Below, piece by piece: positions 8,560 to 16,370 of a stretch of 64,000 bases of DNA. The notes under the pieces are model-generated. The model saw only the letters and a list, made by a program, of their open reading frames with translations, did not search any database and had not been told where the DNA came from. The position numbers and the translations under genes were made by a program. The stretch lies in assembly GCF_026341825.1 (NCBI RefSeq), contig NZ_JAPENY010000001.1:3968001-4032000 (forward strand). Reading direction: 5' to 3'. Each line of letters begins with the position of its first letter. Positions within the stretch are counted from its first letter, which is position 1. The stretch is from Streptomyces sp. NBC_00620 (GTDB taxonomy: Bacteria; Actinomycetota; Actinomycetes; Streptomycetales; Streptomycetaceae).

Positions 8560-10106
8560 CGCGTTACCTCTTTGTCCTTCGTCATCTGACGCATCAGGGA
8601 TTCCTGCGAGGCCTCCGCCCGCGAGAACTCACCTGTCAGCCGCCCTGCGGCCATGGTGTAGATGCGGTCGCACATGCCGAGCAGTTCCGGCAGCTCGGAG
8701 GAGATGAAAACGACCGCCTTGCCCTCGGCGGCCAGCTTGTCGATGACCGTGTAGATCTCGAACTTGGCGCCCACGTCGATGCCGCGCGTCGGCTCGTCCA
8801 TGATCAGCACGTCCGGACCCGTGAAGATCCACTTGCTGAGGACGACCTTCTGCTGGTTGCCGCCGGACAGCCTGCCCACCCGCTCGAAGACGTTGGGCGC
8901 CTTGATGTTCATGGACTTGCGGAAGCTCTCGGCGACCTTGCGTTCCTCGTGGCCGTCGACGACGCCCCGCTTGGACACCTTGTTCAGCGCGCTGAGCGAG
9001 ATGTTGCGGCCGACGGTGTCGTCGAGGTTGAGTCCGTAGTGCTTGCGGTCCTCGGTGACGTACGCGATGCCGTGCTTGACCGCCTGGGAGACGGTCTTCG
9101 TACGGATCTCCTCGCCGTCCTTGAGGACCGTGCCGCCCGCGTACCGGCCGTACGTCCGCCCGAAGACGCTCATCGCGAGTTCGGTGCGGCCGGCGCCCAT
9201 GAGGCCCGCGATACCGACGATCTCCCCGCGCCGCACATTTATCGACACATCGTCAACAACCTTGCGCTGCTGGTCGATCGGGTGATGGACGGTCCAGTTG
9301 CGGATCTCCAGGGCCGGTGCCGCGCCCGCCACCGCGTCGTGCGGGGTGCGCTCGGGGAAGCGGTGGTCGAGGTCCCGGCCGATCATCCCGTTGATGATCC
9401 GCTCCTCGGTGGTCTCCGCGGCCTTCACATCGAGGGTCTCGATGGTCCGGCCGTCCCGGAGGATCGTCACCGAGTCGGCGACCTTCCGGATCTCGTTGAG
9501 CTTGTGCGAGATGATGATGGAGGTGATGCCCTGTTCCTTCAACTCCAGGATCAGGTCGATGAGTTTGCCGCTGTCCTCGTCGTTCAGCGCGGCCGTCGGC
9601 TCGTCCAGGACGAGCAGCTTCACCTCCTTCGACAACGCCTTCGCGATCTCCACGAGCTGCTGCTTGCCGACGCCGATGTCGGCCACCCGGGTCTGCGGGT
9701 GGTCCTCGAGACCGACCCGGCGCATCAGCCGGGTCGCGTGCTTCAGCGTCTCGTTCCAGCTGATGACGCCACCGCTGGCCTGCTCGTTGCCGAGGAAGAT
9801 GTTCTCCGCGATGGACATGTACGGCACCAGGGCCAGTTCCTGGTGGATGATCACGATGCCGTGGTGCTCACTGGCCCTGATGTCCTTGAACTCGCAGGCC
9901 TCACCCTCGAAGAGGATGTCCCCCTCGTAACTCCCGTGCGGGTGGACGCCGGAGAGGACCTTCATCAAGGTCGACTTGCCGGCGCCGTTCTCCCCGCAGA
10001 TGGCATGGACCTCGCCCTGACGGACGGTCAGTGTGACGTCCGACAGCGCCTTGACGCCGGGAAAGGTCTTGACGATCGAGCGCATTTCCAGGACGGGTCC
10101 CGCCAT
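8556..10106 (-). CDS. Sugar ABC transporter ATP-binding protein, MmsA/GguA type (two ATPase domains)
   Basis: A 516-residue tandem ATPase. The N-terminal half has Walker A GENGAGKST and Walker B LLVLDEPTAAL. The C-terminal half has the degenerate GLMGAGRTE loop of this family, signature LSGGNQQKV and Walker B VLIMDEPTRGIDVGAK. It powers CUT2 sugar uptake. ATG 10106 is chosen because GGAAGG lies 7 nt upstream; the longer frame's TTG is part of that ribosome site. The gene follows the binding-protein gene by about 30 bp and overlaps the permease by 4 bp. Confidence 0.93.
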   Translation of the reverse strand: MAGPVLEMRSIVKTFPGVKALSDVTLTVRQGEVHAICGENGAGKSTLMKVLSGVHPHGSYEGDILFEGEACEFKDIRASEHHGIVIIHQELALVPYMSIAENIFLGNEQASGGVISWNETLKHATRLMRRVGLEDHPQTRVADIGVGKQQLVEIAKALSKEVKLLVLDEPTAALNDEDSGKLIDLILELKEQGITSIIISHKLNEIRKVADSVTILRDGRTIETLDVKAAETTEERIINGMIGRDLDHRFPERTPHDAVAGAAPALEIRNWTVHHPIDQQRKVVDDVSINVRRGEIVGIAGLMGAGRTELAMSVFGRTYGRYAGGTVLKDGEEIRTKTVSQAVKHGIAYVTEDRKHYGLNLDDTVGRNISLSALNKVSKRGVVDGHEERKVAESFRKSMNIKAPNVFERVGRLSGGNQQKVVLSKWIFTGPDVLIMDEPTRGIDVGAKFEIYTVIDKLAAEGKAVVFISSELPELLGMCDRIYTMAAGRLTGEFSRAEASQESLMRQMTKDKEVTR

Positions 10107-10138
10107 GGTCGTGCCTTCCAATCCCTAGAGTGCGGCGG

Positions 10139-11251
10139 TTACTTGAGGTCGCTTTCCTTGATGTAGCCCGAGTCGACGACGACCTTCTGGTAGTTCGCCT
10201 TGTCCACGCTCACCGGCACCAGCAGGTACGCGGGCACGACCTTCGAGCCGTTGTCGTAGGTCTTGGTGTCGTTGGTCTCCGGCGTCTTGCCGGTGAGCGC
10301 CGCGTCGACCATGTTCGAGGCCACCTTGGCGAGCTCACGGGTGTCCTTGTAGACGGTCATCGACTGCTCGTCCGCGATGATCGACTTCACCGAGGCGACC
10401 TCGGCGTCCTGGCCGGTGACGATCGGCAGCGGCTTGCTCGCAGAGCCGTAGTCGTCCGACTTCAGCGAGGAGAGGATGCCGATGGAGATGCCGTCGTACG
10501 GCGAGAGCACCGCGTCGACCCGCTCGGTCTTGTAGGCCGCGGTCAGGATGTCGTCCATGCGCTTCTGCGCGGTGCCGCCGTCCCAGCGCAGCGTGGTGAC
10601 CTGCGTCAGGTTGGTCTGGCCCGACTGGACGACGAGCTGCTTCTTGTCGATGTACGGCTGCAGGACGTTCATCGCGCCCTGGAAGAAGTACTTCGTGTTG
10701 TTGTCGTCGTTCGAGCCCGCGAACAGCTCGATGTTGAACGGCCCCTTCTTGCTGCCGTCCGCCAGGCCCAGCTTCTCCAGGATGTAGTTGCCCTGGAGCT
10801 CGCCGACCTTCTCGTTGTCGAACGACGCGTAGTAGTCGACGTTCTTCGTGCCGAGGATCAGGCGGTCGTACGAGATCACGGGGATCTTCGCGTCGGCGGC
10901 CTGCTGGAGCACGTTGTTCATCGACTTGTTGTCGATGGCCGCGATGATCAGGGCCTTCACGCCCTGTGTGATCAGGTTCTCGATCTGGGAGACCTGCTGG
11001 TCCGGGTCGTCCTCGCCGTAGACCAGCTGGGTCTTGTAGCCCTTGGACTCCAGGTCCTTGACCACGTTGTTGCCGTCCGCGATCCAGCGCTCGGAGGACT
11101 TGGTCGGCATCGCGATGCCGATGGTGCCGCCCTTGGCACTGTCCGCGGTCGCGTCACTGCCACCCTCGCTGTCCTGACCGCAGGCGGTGAGGGTGAGCGC
11201 GAGGGAGGCGGCTCCGGCTATGGCGGCGAGTGCTGCTCTGCGGTTTCGCAT
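10139..11251 (-). CDS. ChvE-like sugar-binding lipoprotein
   Basis: A periplasmic-binding-protein-like receptor (370 residues) that binds monosaccharides for the MmsA/MmsB-type importer. The N-terminus is MRNRRAALAA, a hydrophobic stretch and a lipobox (LTAC), followed by an acidic linker and the two-lobed type 1 domain (IGIAMPTKSSERW, IAAIDNKSMNNVLQQA, TGQDAEVASVKSI). This fits the ChvE/multiple-sugar subgroup rather than RbsB. The third in-frame ATG (11251) is preferred because AAGGA lies 8 nt upstream; ATGs at 11260 and 11257 sit too close to it. First gene of a binding protein-ATPase-permease-epimerase operon. Confidence 0.92.
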   Translation of the reverse strand: MRNRRAALAAIAGAASLALTLTACGQDSEGGSDATADSAKGGTIGIAMPTKSSERWIADGNNVVKDLESKGYKTQLVYGEDDPDQQVSQIENLITQGVKALIIAAIDNKSMNNVLQQAADAKIPVISYDRLILGTKNVDYYASFDNEKVGELQGNYILEKLGLADGSKKGPFNIELFAGSNDDNNTKYFFQGAMNVLQPYIDKKQLVVQSGQTNLTQVTTLRWDGGTAQKRMDDILTAAYKTERVDAVLSPYDGISIGILSSLKSDDYGSASKPLPIVTGQDAEVASVKSIIADEQSMTVYKDTRELAKVASNMVDAALTGKTPETNDTKTYDNGSKVVPAYLLVPVSVDKANYQKVVVDSGYIKESDLK

Positions 11252-11349
11252 GATCATCATCCTTGATGTCGTGGGACCAGACTCGGTCTCGCGATGCGGG
11301 GACGCTCCGAAGGGCGGTTGCGAGAGAAGACCGAGGAGAGGTGTGTGGG

Positions 11350-11379
11350 ATTGTGTGCGGCTGCGTCGTCTTTTGTGAA
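11350..11379 (-). promoter_or_regulatory. Candidate promoter of the ChvE-like sugar operon
   Basis: On the minus strand TTCACA (11379-11374) and CACAAT (11355-11350) are 18 bp apart, about 100 bp upstream of the ChvE-like start. Agreement with the consensus is moderate. A GTTCGAAACG motif lies just upstream at 11406-11415. Confidence 0.35.
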
Positions 11380-11396
11380 GCGGTTGGCCCGGAACG

Positions 11397-12365
11397 TTAT
11401 GAGGGCGTTTCGAACCGCTGCAGCGCGCCCGGCAGCCGTGAACCGAGCGGCGCCATGTCGCCGTCCGCTCCGTGCCGCGCGAGCAGGTCCAGGGCGAGCC
11501 GGCCGCGCCGCACTCTTTCCCTGGCCGTGTGGAGGGTCAGGTCCCGCAGATGGTGCCCGTACGGGTAGATCCCGGGCGCCTTGGACAGGCCGAACTTCAG
11601 ATAGATCGGTGCGCCGCGCCGGATCAGCTCGGCGACCTCGTACATCCGCACGTACCCGCCGAGGTCGTCGGGGGCCTCGATGTACATGTCCATGGGGGCG
11701 GCGGAAACCCGCCGGATCTCGGTGAGGTGATCGAGCGTCAGATCACTCGGCACATTGAGGGAGTCCGCGCCGAGATGCTCGTACACGGCGTACGAGGCCG
11801 GGTTGACCGGACCAACGAGCGCCGAGAGCTTGAGAGTTGTGTCGGCCGGGATGATCCCGGCCACCCGCGCCCGGTGCAGCGTCCAGAGCACGCCCTCGTC
11901 GGCGACGAGCAGGCACTTGACGCCCAACTCCGTTGCCCGGACGGCGTCTTCGACGCATCCGGCGACCGCGTCGTGACCGCGGGCACGCAGCCCGCCGCCG
12001 CGCGAGTCCGAGCGCACCGAACCGCCGATGTCCCAGGTGCCGCGCGGCCCGGTGAACAGGCAGAGCTCGATGTCGTGTTCGTCGGTCGCCTCGACCATCT
12101 CGGTGATCTCGGAGTCGGTCAGCATCCAGACGCCGCTGCCCTGACTGATCCGGTGGATCGGCACATCGAGCCGCGAGGCCTCCTTGAGGACCACGGCAAG
12201 CGCCTCGGGCCCCTCCACGGAGGGAACCTCGGTGCGCCAGCGGCCGCCTCCCGGGAAGGTGTGCGGCGAGGCGTCGGCGGGGGAGAGGGCGGGCGCGCCC
12301 AGGCCGAGCGCGGCGAGCGCCTGCTCACCGGGTCGACGGGCTGCCGTTGGCGGGGCGTCGGTCAC
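11397..12365 (-). CDS. U32 peptidase-like / TIM-barrel protein in sugar catabolic locus
   Basis: A 322-residue soluble protein starting at GTG 12365 with GAAGGA six nt upstream. The sequence resembles the TIM-barrel core of U32-type proteins (ELGVKCLLVADEGVLWTLH, KLSALVGPVNPASYAVYEHLGADSLNVPSDLTLDHL) but I see no clear protease active site. It sits between a sugar dehydratase/dehydrogenase operon and a sugar ABC operon on the same strand, so it is more likely to be a sugar-acid enzyme than a protease. The assignment is by pattern and could be wrong at the family level. Confidence 0.6.
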   Translation of the reverse strand: MTDAPPTAARRPGEQALAALGLGAPALSPADASPHTFPGGGRWRTEVPSVEGPEALAVVLKEASRLDVPIHRISQGSGVWMLTDSEITEMVEATDEHDIELCLFTGPRGTWDIGGSVRSDSRGGGLRARGHDAVAGCVEDAVRATELGVKCLLVADEGVLWTLHRARVAGIIPADTTLKLSALVGPVNPASYAVYEHLGADSLNVPSDLTLDHLTEIRRVSAAPMDMYIEAPDDLGGYVRMYEVAELIRRGAPIYLKFGLSKAPGIYPYGHHLRDLTLHTARERVRRGRLALDLLARHGADGDMAPLGSRLPGALQRFETPS

Positions 12366-12398
12366 AAGCTGTCCTTCGCGTTCGTTGACTGGTGCGTC

Positions 12399-12412
12399 CG
12401 ATATCTCGAACG
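12399..12412. promoter_or_regulatory. GTTCGAA-type operator candidate upstream of the U32-like gene
   Basis: On the minus strand the sequence reads CGTTCGAGATATCG, 34 bp upstream of the GTG. It matches 11 of 14 positions of TGTTCGAAATTTCG found upstream of the dehydratase gene. Confidence 0.35.
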
Positions 12413-12430
12413 CGGTTCGTGTCGGTGGGT

Positions 12431-12472
12431 GTACGCCGGTACGGAGTGGTCAGGCACCCCGTACCGGCGTAC
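12431..12472. terminator. Terminator after the dehydratase-dehydrogenase operon
   Basis: A perfect 14-bp stem (GTACGCCGGTACGG at 12431-12444 with 12459-12472) and a 14-nt loop, about 50 bp past the dehydrogenase stop on the minus strand and just before the U32-like gene. It separates the two transcription units. Confidence 0.75.
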
Positions 12473-12520
12473 TGCTAGGGGCGCCGAAGGACCCGGTTCA
12501 TGGGCGGAGGACGACCTGGT

Positions 12521-13525
12521 TCATGGACGCAGAAGGACCTTTCCGACCTTGGGATCGCCGGACCCCACCAGCTCGATGGCCTGTGGGAACTCGGCGAGCG
12601 GCAGCTCGTGCGTGACCAGCGGCAGCGGGTTCAGCAGCCCGGCGCCGAACACCCGCACCGTGTGCGCCCAGGCATCCGGCGGCGCCCCGAACACGGTGTG
12701 CACCTCCAGCTGCCGTACGACGAGATCGGTGGGGTCGAGACCCTCCGCACCCGGCGCCGGGATACCCGTGAGGACCAGGCGTCCGCCGCGCCTGAGCAGG
12801 GAGGCGGCGGTGCGCGCGGCGGACGCGGACCCGGCGGTCTCGACGACCACGTCGAAATCGTCGGGCAGTTCCTGGTCCCTGGTACGGAAGTCGGTGGCGC
12901 CGAACGTCCTGGACAGCTCCGCGCGGTCGGGGCGGGTGCCGACGACCAGCAGCTCGGCCGGCGAGCCGGCCTTGAGGAACTGCACGGCGAACATCCCGAG
13001 CGTCCCCGTGCCCACGACCGCGACCCGCTCGCCGGGAAGGGCGTTCGCCTTGAGCGCGGCGGCCGCGATGCAGGCGGCCGGCTCGAGGAGGGCCGCCGCC
13101 GTCAGGTCGGCGTCCTCGGGCAGGACATGGAGAAGACGGGCGGGGAGGGTGAGAGTGGCGGCCATCGCGCCCGGCTGGGTGAAGCCGGTCTCCTCGTACC
13201 CCGCGGTGCACAGCGTGGTCTCGCCCGCGTGGCAGCGGTCGCAGACCTGGCAGTTGCGGAAACCCTCGCCGACGACCTTCCGGCCTACGAGCGAAGCGGG
13301 CACCCCGGCCCCGACAGCCTCCACCGTCCCGGACCACTCGTGGCCGGGAGTGAGGGGGTAACGGACGTACCCCTCGGGCCTGTTGCCCTGATAGACCTCG
13401 CGGTCGCTGCCGCAGATACCCACCGCGTGCACGCGCACGAGAGCCTCGCCGGCCTCCGGCCGCCTGGGCTCGTGACCGGTCAGCCGGTGCTCGCCCGGCG
13501 CCTCGATGACGACCGCCGTACTCAC
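12521..13525 (-). CDS. Zinc-dependent medium-chain dehydrogenase
   Basis: NAD(P)-dependent sugar-alcohol or sugar-acid dehydrogenase of the zinc MDR family, 334 residues. Catalytic zinc ligands are Cys in GICGSD and His/Glu in GHEWSG; the structural zinc site is the Cys cluster CQVCDRCHAGETTLC; the Rossmann motif is VVGTGTLGMFA. The GTG at 13525 overlaps the dehydratase stop (GTGA), so the genes are translationally coupled. In this context it likely oxidises the pathway sugar or its dehydration product. Confidence 0.9.
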   Translation of the reverse strand: MSTAVVIEAPGEHRLTGHEPRRPEAGEALVRVHAVGICGSDREVYQGNRPEGYVRYPLTPGHEWSGTVEAVGAGVPASLVGRKVVGEGFRNCQVCDRCHAGETTLCTAGYEETGFTQPGAMAATLTLPARLLHVLPEDADLTAAALLEPAACIAAAALKANALPGERVAVVGTGTLGMFAVQFLKAGSPAELLVVGTRPDRAELSRTFGATDFRTRDQELPDDFDVVVETAGSASAARTAASLLRRGGRLVLTGIPAPGAEGLDPTDLVVRQLEVHTVFGAPPDAWAHTVRVFGAGLLNPLPLVTHELPLAEFPQAIELVGSGDPKVGKVLLRP

Positions 13526-14679
13526 TGCGCACCCTTCGGCTTGCGCTGCTCCCAGCCGTCCGCCCACAGGTCGAACCTGGCCTGCTGCTGCGGGAACTCG
13601 GCCGCCGCGTCGACGTCCAGCTCGACACCGAGACCGGGCTCGTGGGACAGCTCGAAGTAGCCGTCGACGACCTGCGGGGCGCCCTTCACGACCTTCTTGA
13701 TGTCCGCGTCCGCGAAGTCGTTGAAGTGCTCGAGGATCTTGAAGTTCGGGGAGGTGAAGCCGACCTGGAGGGAAGCGGCGGTCAGGACCGGACCGCCGAC
13801 GTTGTGCGGCGCGACGAGGACGTAGTGGGCCTCGGCGGTGGCGGCCAGCTTCCGCGTCTCCCAGATGCCACCGATATGACCCACGTCGGGCTGGATGATG
13901 TCGACGGCCTGGCTCTCGAAGAGCTCGCGGAACTCGATGCGGTCGTGGATGCGCTCACCGGTGGCGACCGGGATGTCCACCTTGGCCGCGACCTTCTCCA
14001 GGGCCTTGAGGTTCTCAGGCGGGACCGGCTCCTCGAGCCAGGCGGGCTTGAAGGGCGCGAGCTCGTGGGCGAGGCGGATGGCGGTGGAGGGGGAGAACCG
14101 GCCGTGCATCTCCAGCATCAGCTCGGCCTCGGGCCCGATCGCGTCGCGCACGGCCTCGATGAGCGAGACGGCGTACAGGCTCTGCTCGTGGTCGAGCTCG
14201 AAGTGCCCGGTTCCGAAGGGGTCGATCTTGAGGGCCTTGTACCCGCGTGCGACGACCTCCTGCGCGGCCTTGTGGTAGGCCTCCGGGGTCCGCTCGGTGG
14301 TGTACCAGCCGTTGGCGTACGCCTTGACCTTGTCGGTGACCTTGCCGCCGAGCAGCTGCCAGACGGGAACGCCGAGCGCCTTGCCCTTGATGTCCCAGCA
14401 GGCCATCTCGATGACGGCGATACCCGACATCACGATCTCGCCGGCCCGCCCGTAGTCGCCGTACTTCATCCGCCGGACGAGGTCCTCGACAGCGAACGGG
14501 TCGGAACCGAGAATGTGGTTGGCCTGCGCCTCCCGCAGATACCCGATCAGCGCGTCGGTGTGGCCCAGCATGCGGGTCTCGCCGACTCCGGTGACACCTT
14601 CGTCGGTGTGCACCTGGACGTAGGTCAGGTTCCGCCAGGGTGTCCCGACCACGTGTGTGCTGATTCCCGTGATGCGCAC
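13522..14679 (-). CDS. Sugar-acid dehydratase of the mandelate racemase/muconate lactonizing enzyme family
   Basis: Enolase-superfamily enzyme, 385 residues, that abstracts a proton alpha to a carboxylate and eliminates water from an aldonate. Seen: Lys148/Lys151 in GYKALKIDP, metal ligand candidates Glu190 (LEMHGRF), Glu216 (LEEP) and Glu242 (TGER), and the catalytic His292 (APHNVGGP). His192 in EMHGRF is the feature found in galactonate- and gluconate-type dehydratases. The start is GTG 14679 behind a GGGGG site. First gene of the operon with the Zn-dehydrogenase. The exact sugar acid cannot be read from sequence. Confidence 0.88.
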   Translation of the reverse strand: MRITGISTHVVGTPWRNLTYVQVHTDEGVTGVGETRMLGHTDALIGYLREAQANHILGSDPFAVEDLVRRMKYGDYGRAGEIVMSGIAVIEMACWDIKGKALGVPVWQLLGGKVTDKVKAYANGWYTTERTPEAYHKAAQEVVARGYKALKIDPFGTGHFELDHEQSLYAVSLIEAVRDAIGPEAELMLEMHGRFSPSTAIRLAHELAPFKPAWLEEPVPPENLKALEKVAAKVDIPVATGERIHDRIEFRELFESQAVDIIQPDVGHIGGIWETRKLAATAEAHYVLVAPHNVGGPVLTAASLQVGFTSPNFKILEHFNDFADADIKKVVKGAPQVVDGYFELSHEPGLGVELDVDAAAEFPQQQARFDLWADGWEQRKPKGAQ

Positions 14680-14708
14680 GGCAGTTGCCCCCTGTGCTCT
14701 TCGGCTCT

Positions 14709-14747
14709 GTTCGAAATTTCGTCACACGTTCGAAATGCTGGCGTGAC
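14709..14747. promoter_or_regulatory. Operator cluster upstream of the sugar dehydratase
   Basis: This stretch holds GTTCGAAATTTCG (containing the perfect palindrome CGAAATTTCG) followed by CGTTCGAAATGC. The ATTTCG and CGAAAT blocks form an inverted repeat, and GTCAC (14721) is inverted as GTGAC (14743). It lies 30-70 bp upstream of the start, where a repressor of the IclR, GntR or similar class would act. Related copies occur near 12399 and 11406. Confidence 0.5.
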
Positions 14748-14934
14748 AGTAAGGATTCGGCCCCGGGGGTGTCAATGGGTCGAACACATAACGGTTTCGA
14801 CGCGATGGGTGCGGGATGGCGGGGAATGGTCGGGGGTGTCCTCAACTCGGCACGCCGGAACGGGTGGTTCACTACACAACTTTCACAGCTGTGACTATGA
14901 ACGTTACCTGTGGGGAATCTAGTCTTCCGGCGTC

Positions 14935-15612
14935 ATGGACTACTGCCACCCGTGCCGCAGGCACCTCAATGGCGCTCTCGCATGCCCGGGGTGCGGCACA
15001 CCAGTCGAAAAAGTTCGCGAGCATGCGGACGCGGTCGAACCGCGCCCGGAGGCGGACGATGTCGAGGACTCGTACGAGGGCGACGACGTGCGTCCCAGCG
15101 GGCGTGGACGGCGGCGGGGCGCCGCCGCGGGTGGGGGCAGCCGGCGGGACCGGAAGGCCGCCGCGCACCGGCGGCGGCGGCGCGGGGCGCTGATAGCCGG
15201 GGCGGGGCTGTTGCTCGCCGCGGGTGGGCTGAGTCTTGCCGAGCTCGGTATAGAGGGGCCCGGGTCCACTCCGCAGGCCGCCACGGCGGACGAGTCTGCC
15301 GACGGGGGTGCCAGTCCGGCCGAGACCGCCCTGCCGATCGACGACACGGAGGGCTCCACCGGCACCTCCGCCTCCGACTCGCCGTCCGCGTCCGACTCGG
15401 CCTCACCGTCCGCTTCCGCGTCGCCCTCCGCCTCCGCGACGGACGAGGAGTCCGCGTCCGCCACGGCCCCGCAGGCCACGACCTCGGCCCCGAAGCCGTC
15501 CCGCCCCGCCGCGACCTCCCAGGCCCCGACAACCGACCCGACCTCGGCGGACCCGACGGCGGACCCGTCGCCTTCGGAGACGTGCAGCCAGTTCCTGTGG
15601 TGGTGCACGTAG
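14935..15612 (+). CDS. SCO2400-type membrane protein with N-terminal zinc-ribbon-like Cys motif
   Basis: A 225-residue protein of a Streptomyces family I recognise by its opening MDYCHPCRRHLNGALACPGCG: two CxxC pairs that probably bind zinc. There follow an acidic segment, a very basic stretch (RRRRRG), one hydrophobic helix (about residues 85-100) and a long Ser/Ala/Thr/Pro-rich tail ending in CSQFLWWCT. The layout suggests a cytoplasmic zinc knuckle, a single membrane pass and an extracytoplasmic flexible tail with a terminal Cys pair. Function unknown. It is transcribed away from the sugar-dehydratase operon and ends at an intergenic repeat. Confidence 0.8.
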   Translation: MDYCHPCRRHLNGALACPGCGTPVEKVREHADAVEPRPEADDVEDSYEGDDVRPSGRGRRRGAAAGGGSRRDRKAAAHRRRRRGALIAGAGLLLAAGGLSLAELGIEGPGSTPQAATADESADGGASPAETALPIDDTEGSTGTSASDSPSASDSASPSASASPSASATDEESASATAPQATTSAPKPSRPAATSQAPTTDPTSADPTADPSPSETCSQFLWWCT

Positions 15613-15619
15613 GGGTTTG

Positions 15620-15770
15620 TTTCGCCCCCTCCGCCCCTACCCGTCCCGTTCCTGGGGGCTGCGCCCCCAGACCCCCGCATCGCGCTGACGCGCTCGTCCT
15701 CAAACGCCGGACGGGCTGACACCGGGCGTAGCCCGGAAGCATGGGACGGGTAGGGGCGGAGGGGGCGAAA
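15620..15770. repeat. Palindromic intergenic repeat element, copy 1
   Basis: Outer arms are a perfect 28-bp inverted repeat (15620-15647 and 15743-15770). Inside are two small hairpins, TGGGGGCTGCGCCCCCA and CCGGGCGTAGCCCGG, and the block CTCAAACGCCGGACGGGCTG. The same element, in opposite orientation, lies at 57510-57660. It occupies a convergent junction (SCO2400-type and marR) and probably acts as a bidirectional terminator. This composite palindrome is familiar from many Streptomyces intergenic regions. Confidence 0.85.
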
Positions 15771-15787
15771 AACCCCACCCCAGCCCC

Positions 15788-16222
15788 CTACGCGGCGAGC
15801 ATCCGCTGCAACAACCCCCGCAAGGAAACCCGCTCCTCCCGCGACAGCCCCGCCAACGGCTCCCGAGCAAACCGGAGCGACTCCCGCAGCCCCCGGGCAA
15901 CCCCCCGCCCCTCCTCCGTGCAGGCCGCCAGCTTGACCCGACGATCGGTCGGATCCGGCCGCCGCTCGACCAGCCCCCGCGCCTCCAGCCGGTCCACGAT
16001 CCCGGTGACATTCGACGGCTCGCACTTCAGCTTCTGCGCGAGCCGCCGCATCGGCAGCGGCTCCAGCGACAGCAGGCTCAGCAGTCGCGCCTGCGCCCCG
16101 GTGAGCGCATGCTCGGCGGCAGCGTCCTCGTACTCCTCGTGGTACCGCGCCACCACCGTGCCGATGAGGTCGACCACCTCAAGCGTCAGGGGGTCGATTC
16201 GGGGTGTCTTCTGCGTGGCCAT
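15788..16222 (-). CDS. MarR family transcriptional regulator
   Basis: A 144-residue winged-helix dimer. The DNA-binding part includes LPMRRLAQKLKCEPSNVTGIVDRLEARGLVERR split over helix-turn-helix and wing (DPTDRRVKL). The only Cys residues are in or after the DNA-binding helix, not at the N-terminus, so it is unlike OhrR even though ohr lies nearby. It is divergent from an NADP-dependent oxidoreductase gene with palindromes in the 148-bp gap, so autoregulation plus control of that oxidoreductase is the likely role. Confidence 0.9.
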   Translation of the reverse strand: MATQKTPRIDPLTLEVVDLIGTVVARYHEEYEDAAAEHALTGAQARLLSLLSLEPLPMRRLAQKLKCEPSNVTGIVDRLEARGLVERRPDPTDRRVKLAACTEEGRGVARGLRESLRFAREPLAGLSREERVSLRGLLQRMLAA

Positions 16223-16244
16223 GCGCTCCAGGCTACCTCGTTAC

Positions 16245-16290
16245 TTGACATCATGAAATATTCAGGAGCATGGTTGTTTCAGGTACTGAA
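16245..16290. promoter_or_regulatory. marR/oxidoreductase divergent promoter with two palindromes
   Basis: The palindromes TGAAATATTCA (16254-16264) and TTCAGGTACTGAA (16278-16290) share the TGAA/TTCA half-site. A good -35 for the rightward gene, TTGACA, lies at 16245-16250, so the first palindrome sits in its spacer. The region is AT-rich compared with its surroundings. Probable MarR operators. Confidence 0.55.
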
Positions 16291-16370
16291 GTATCTGAGC
16301 CACCAGAACCACTAGAGCCCCCCGAACCGCCAGAGCCGCAGACAGCAACCCGCAGGAAAGGCACCCCCTC

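Noticed and set aside
14940..16025. 361-codon minus-strand frame spanning the repeat and SCO2400-type gene
   Set aside because: It crosses a palindromic element and opposes a recognised gene; composition is typical of shadow frames.
15788..16222. MarR protein as OhrR for ohr
   Set aside because: It lacks the N-terminal sensing Cys and is divergent from the oxidoreductase, with its palindromes located there rather than before ohr.
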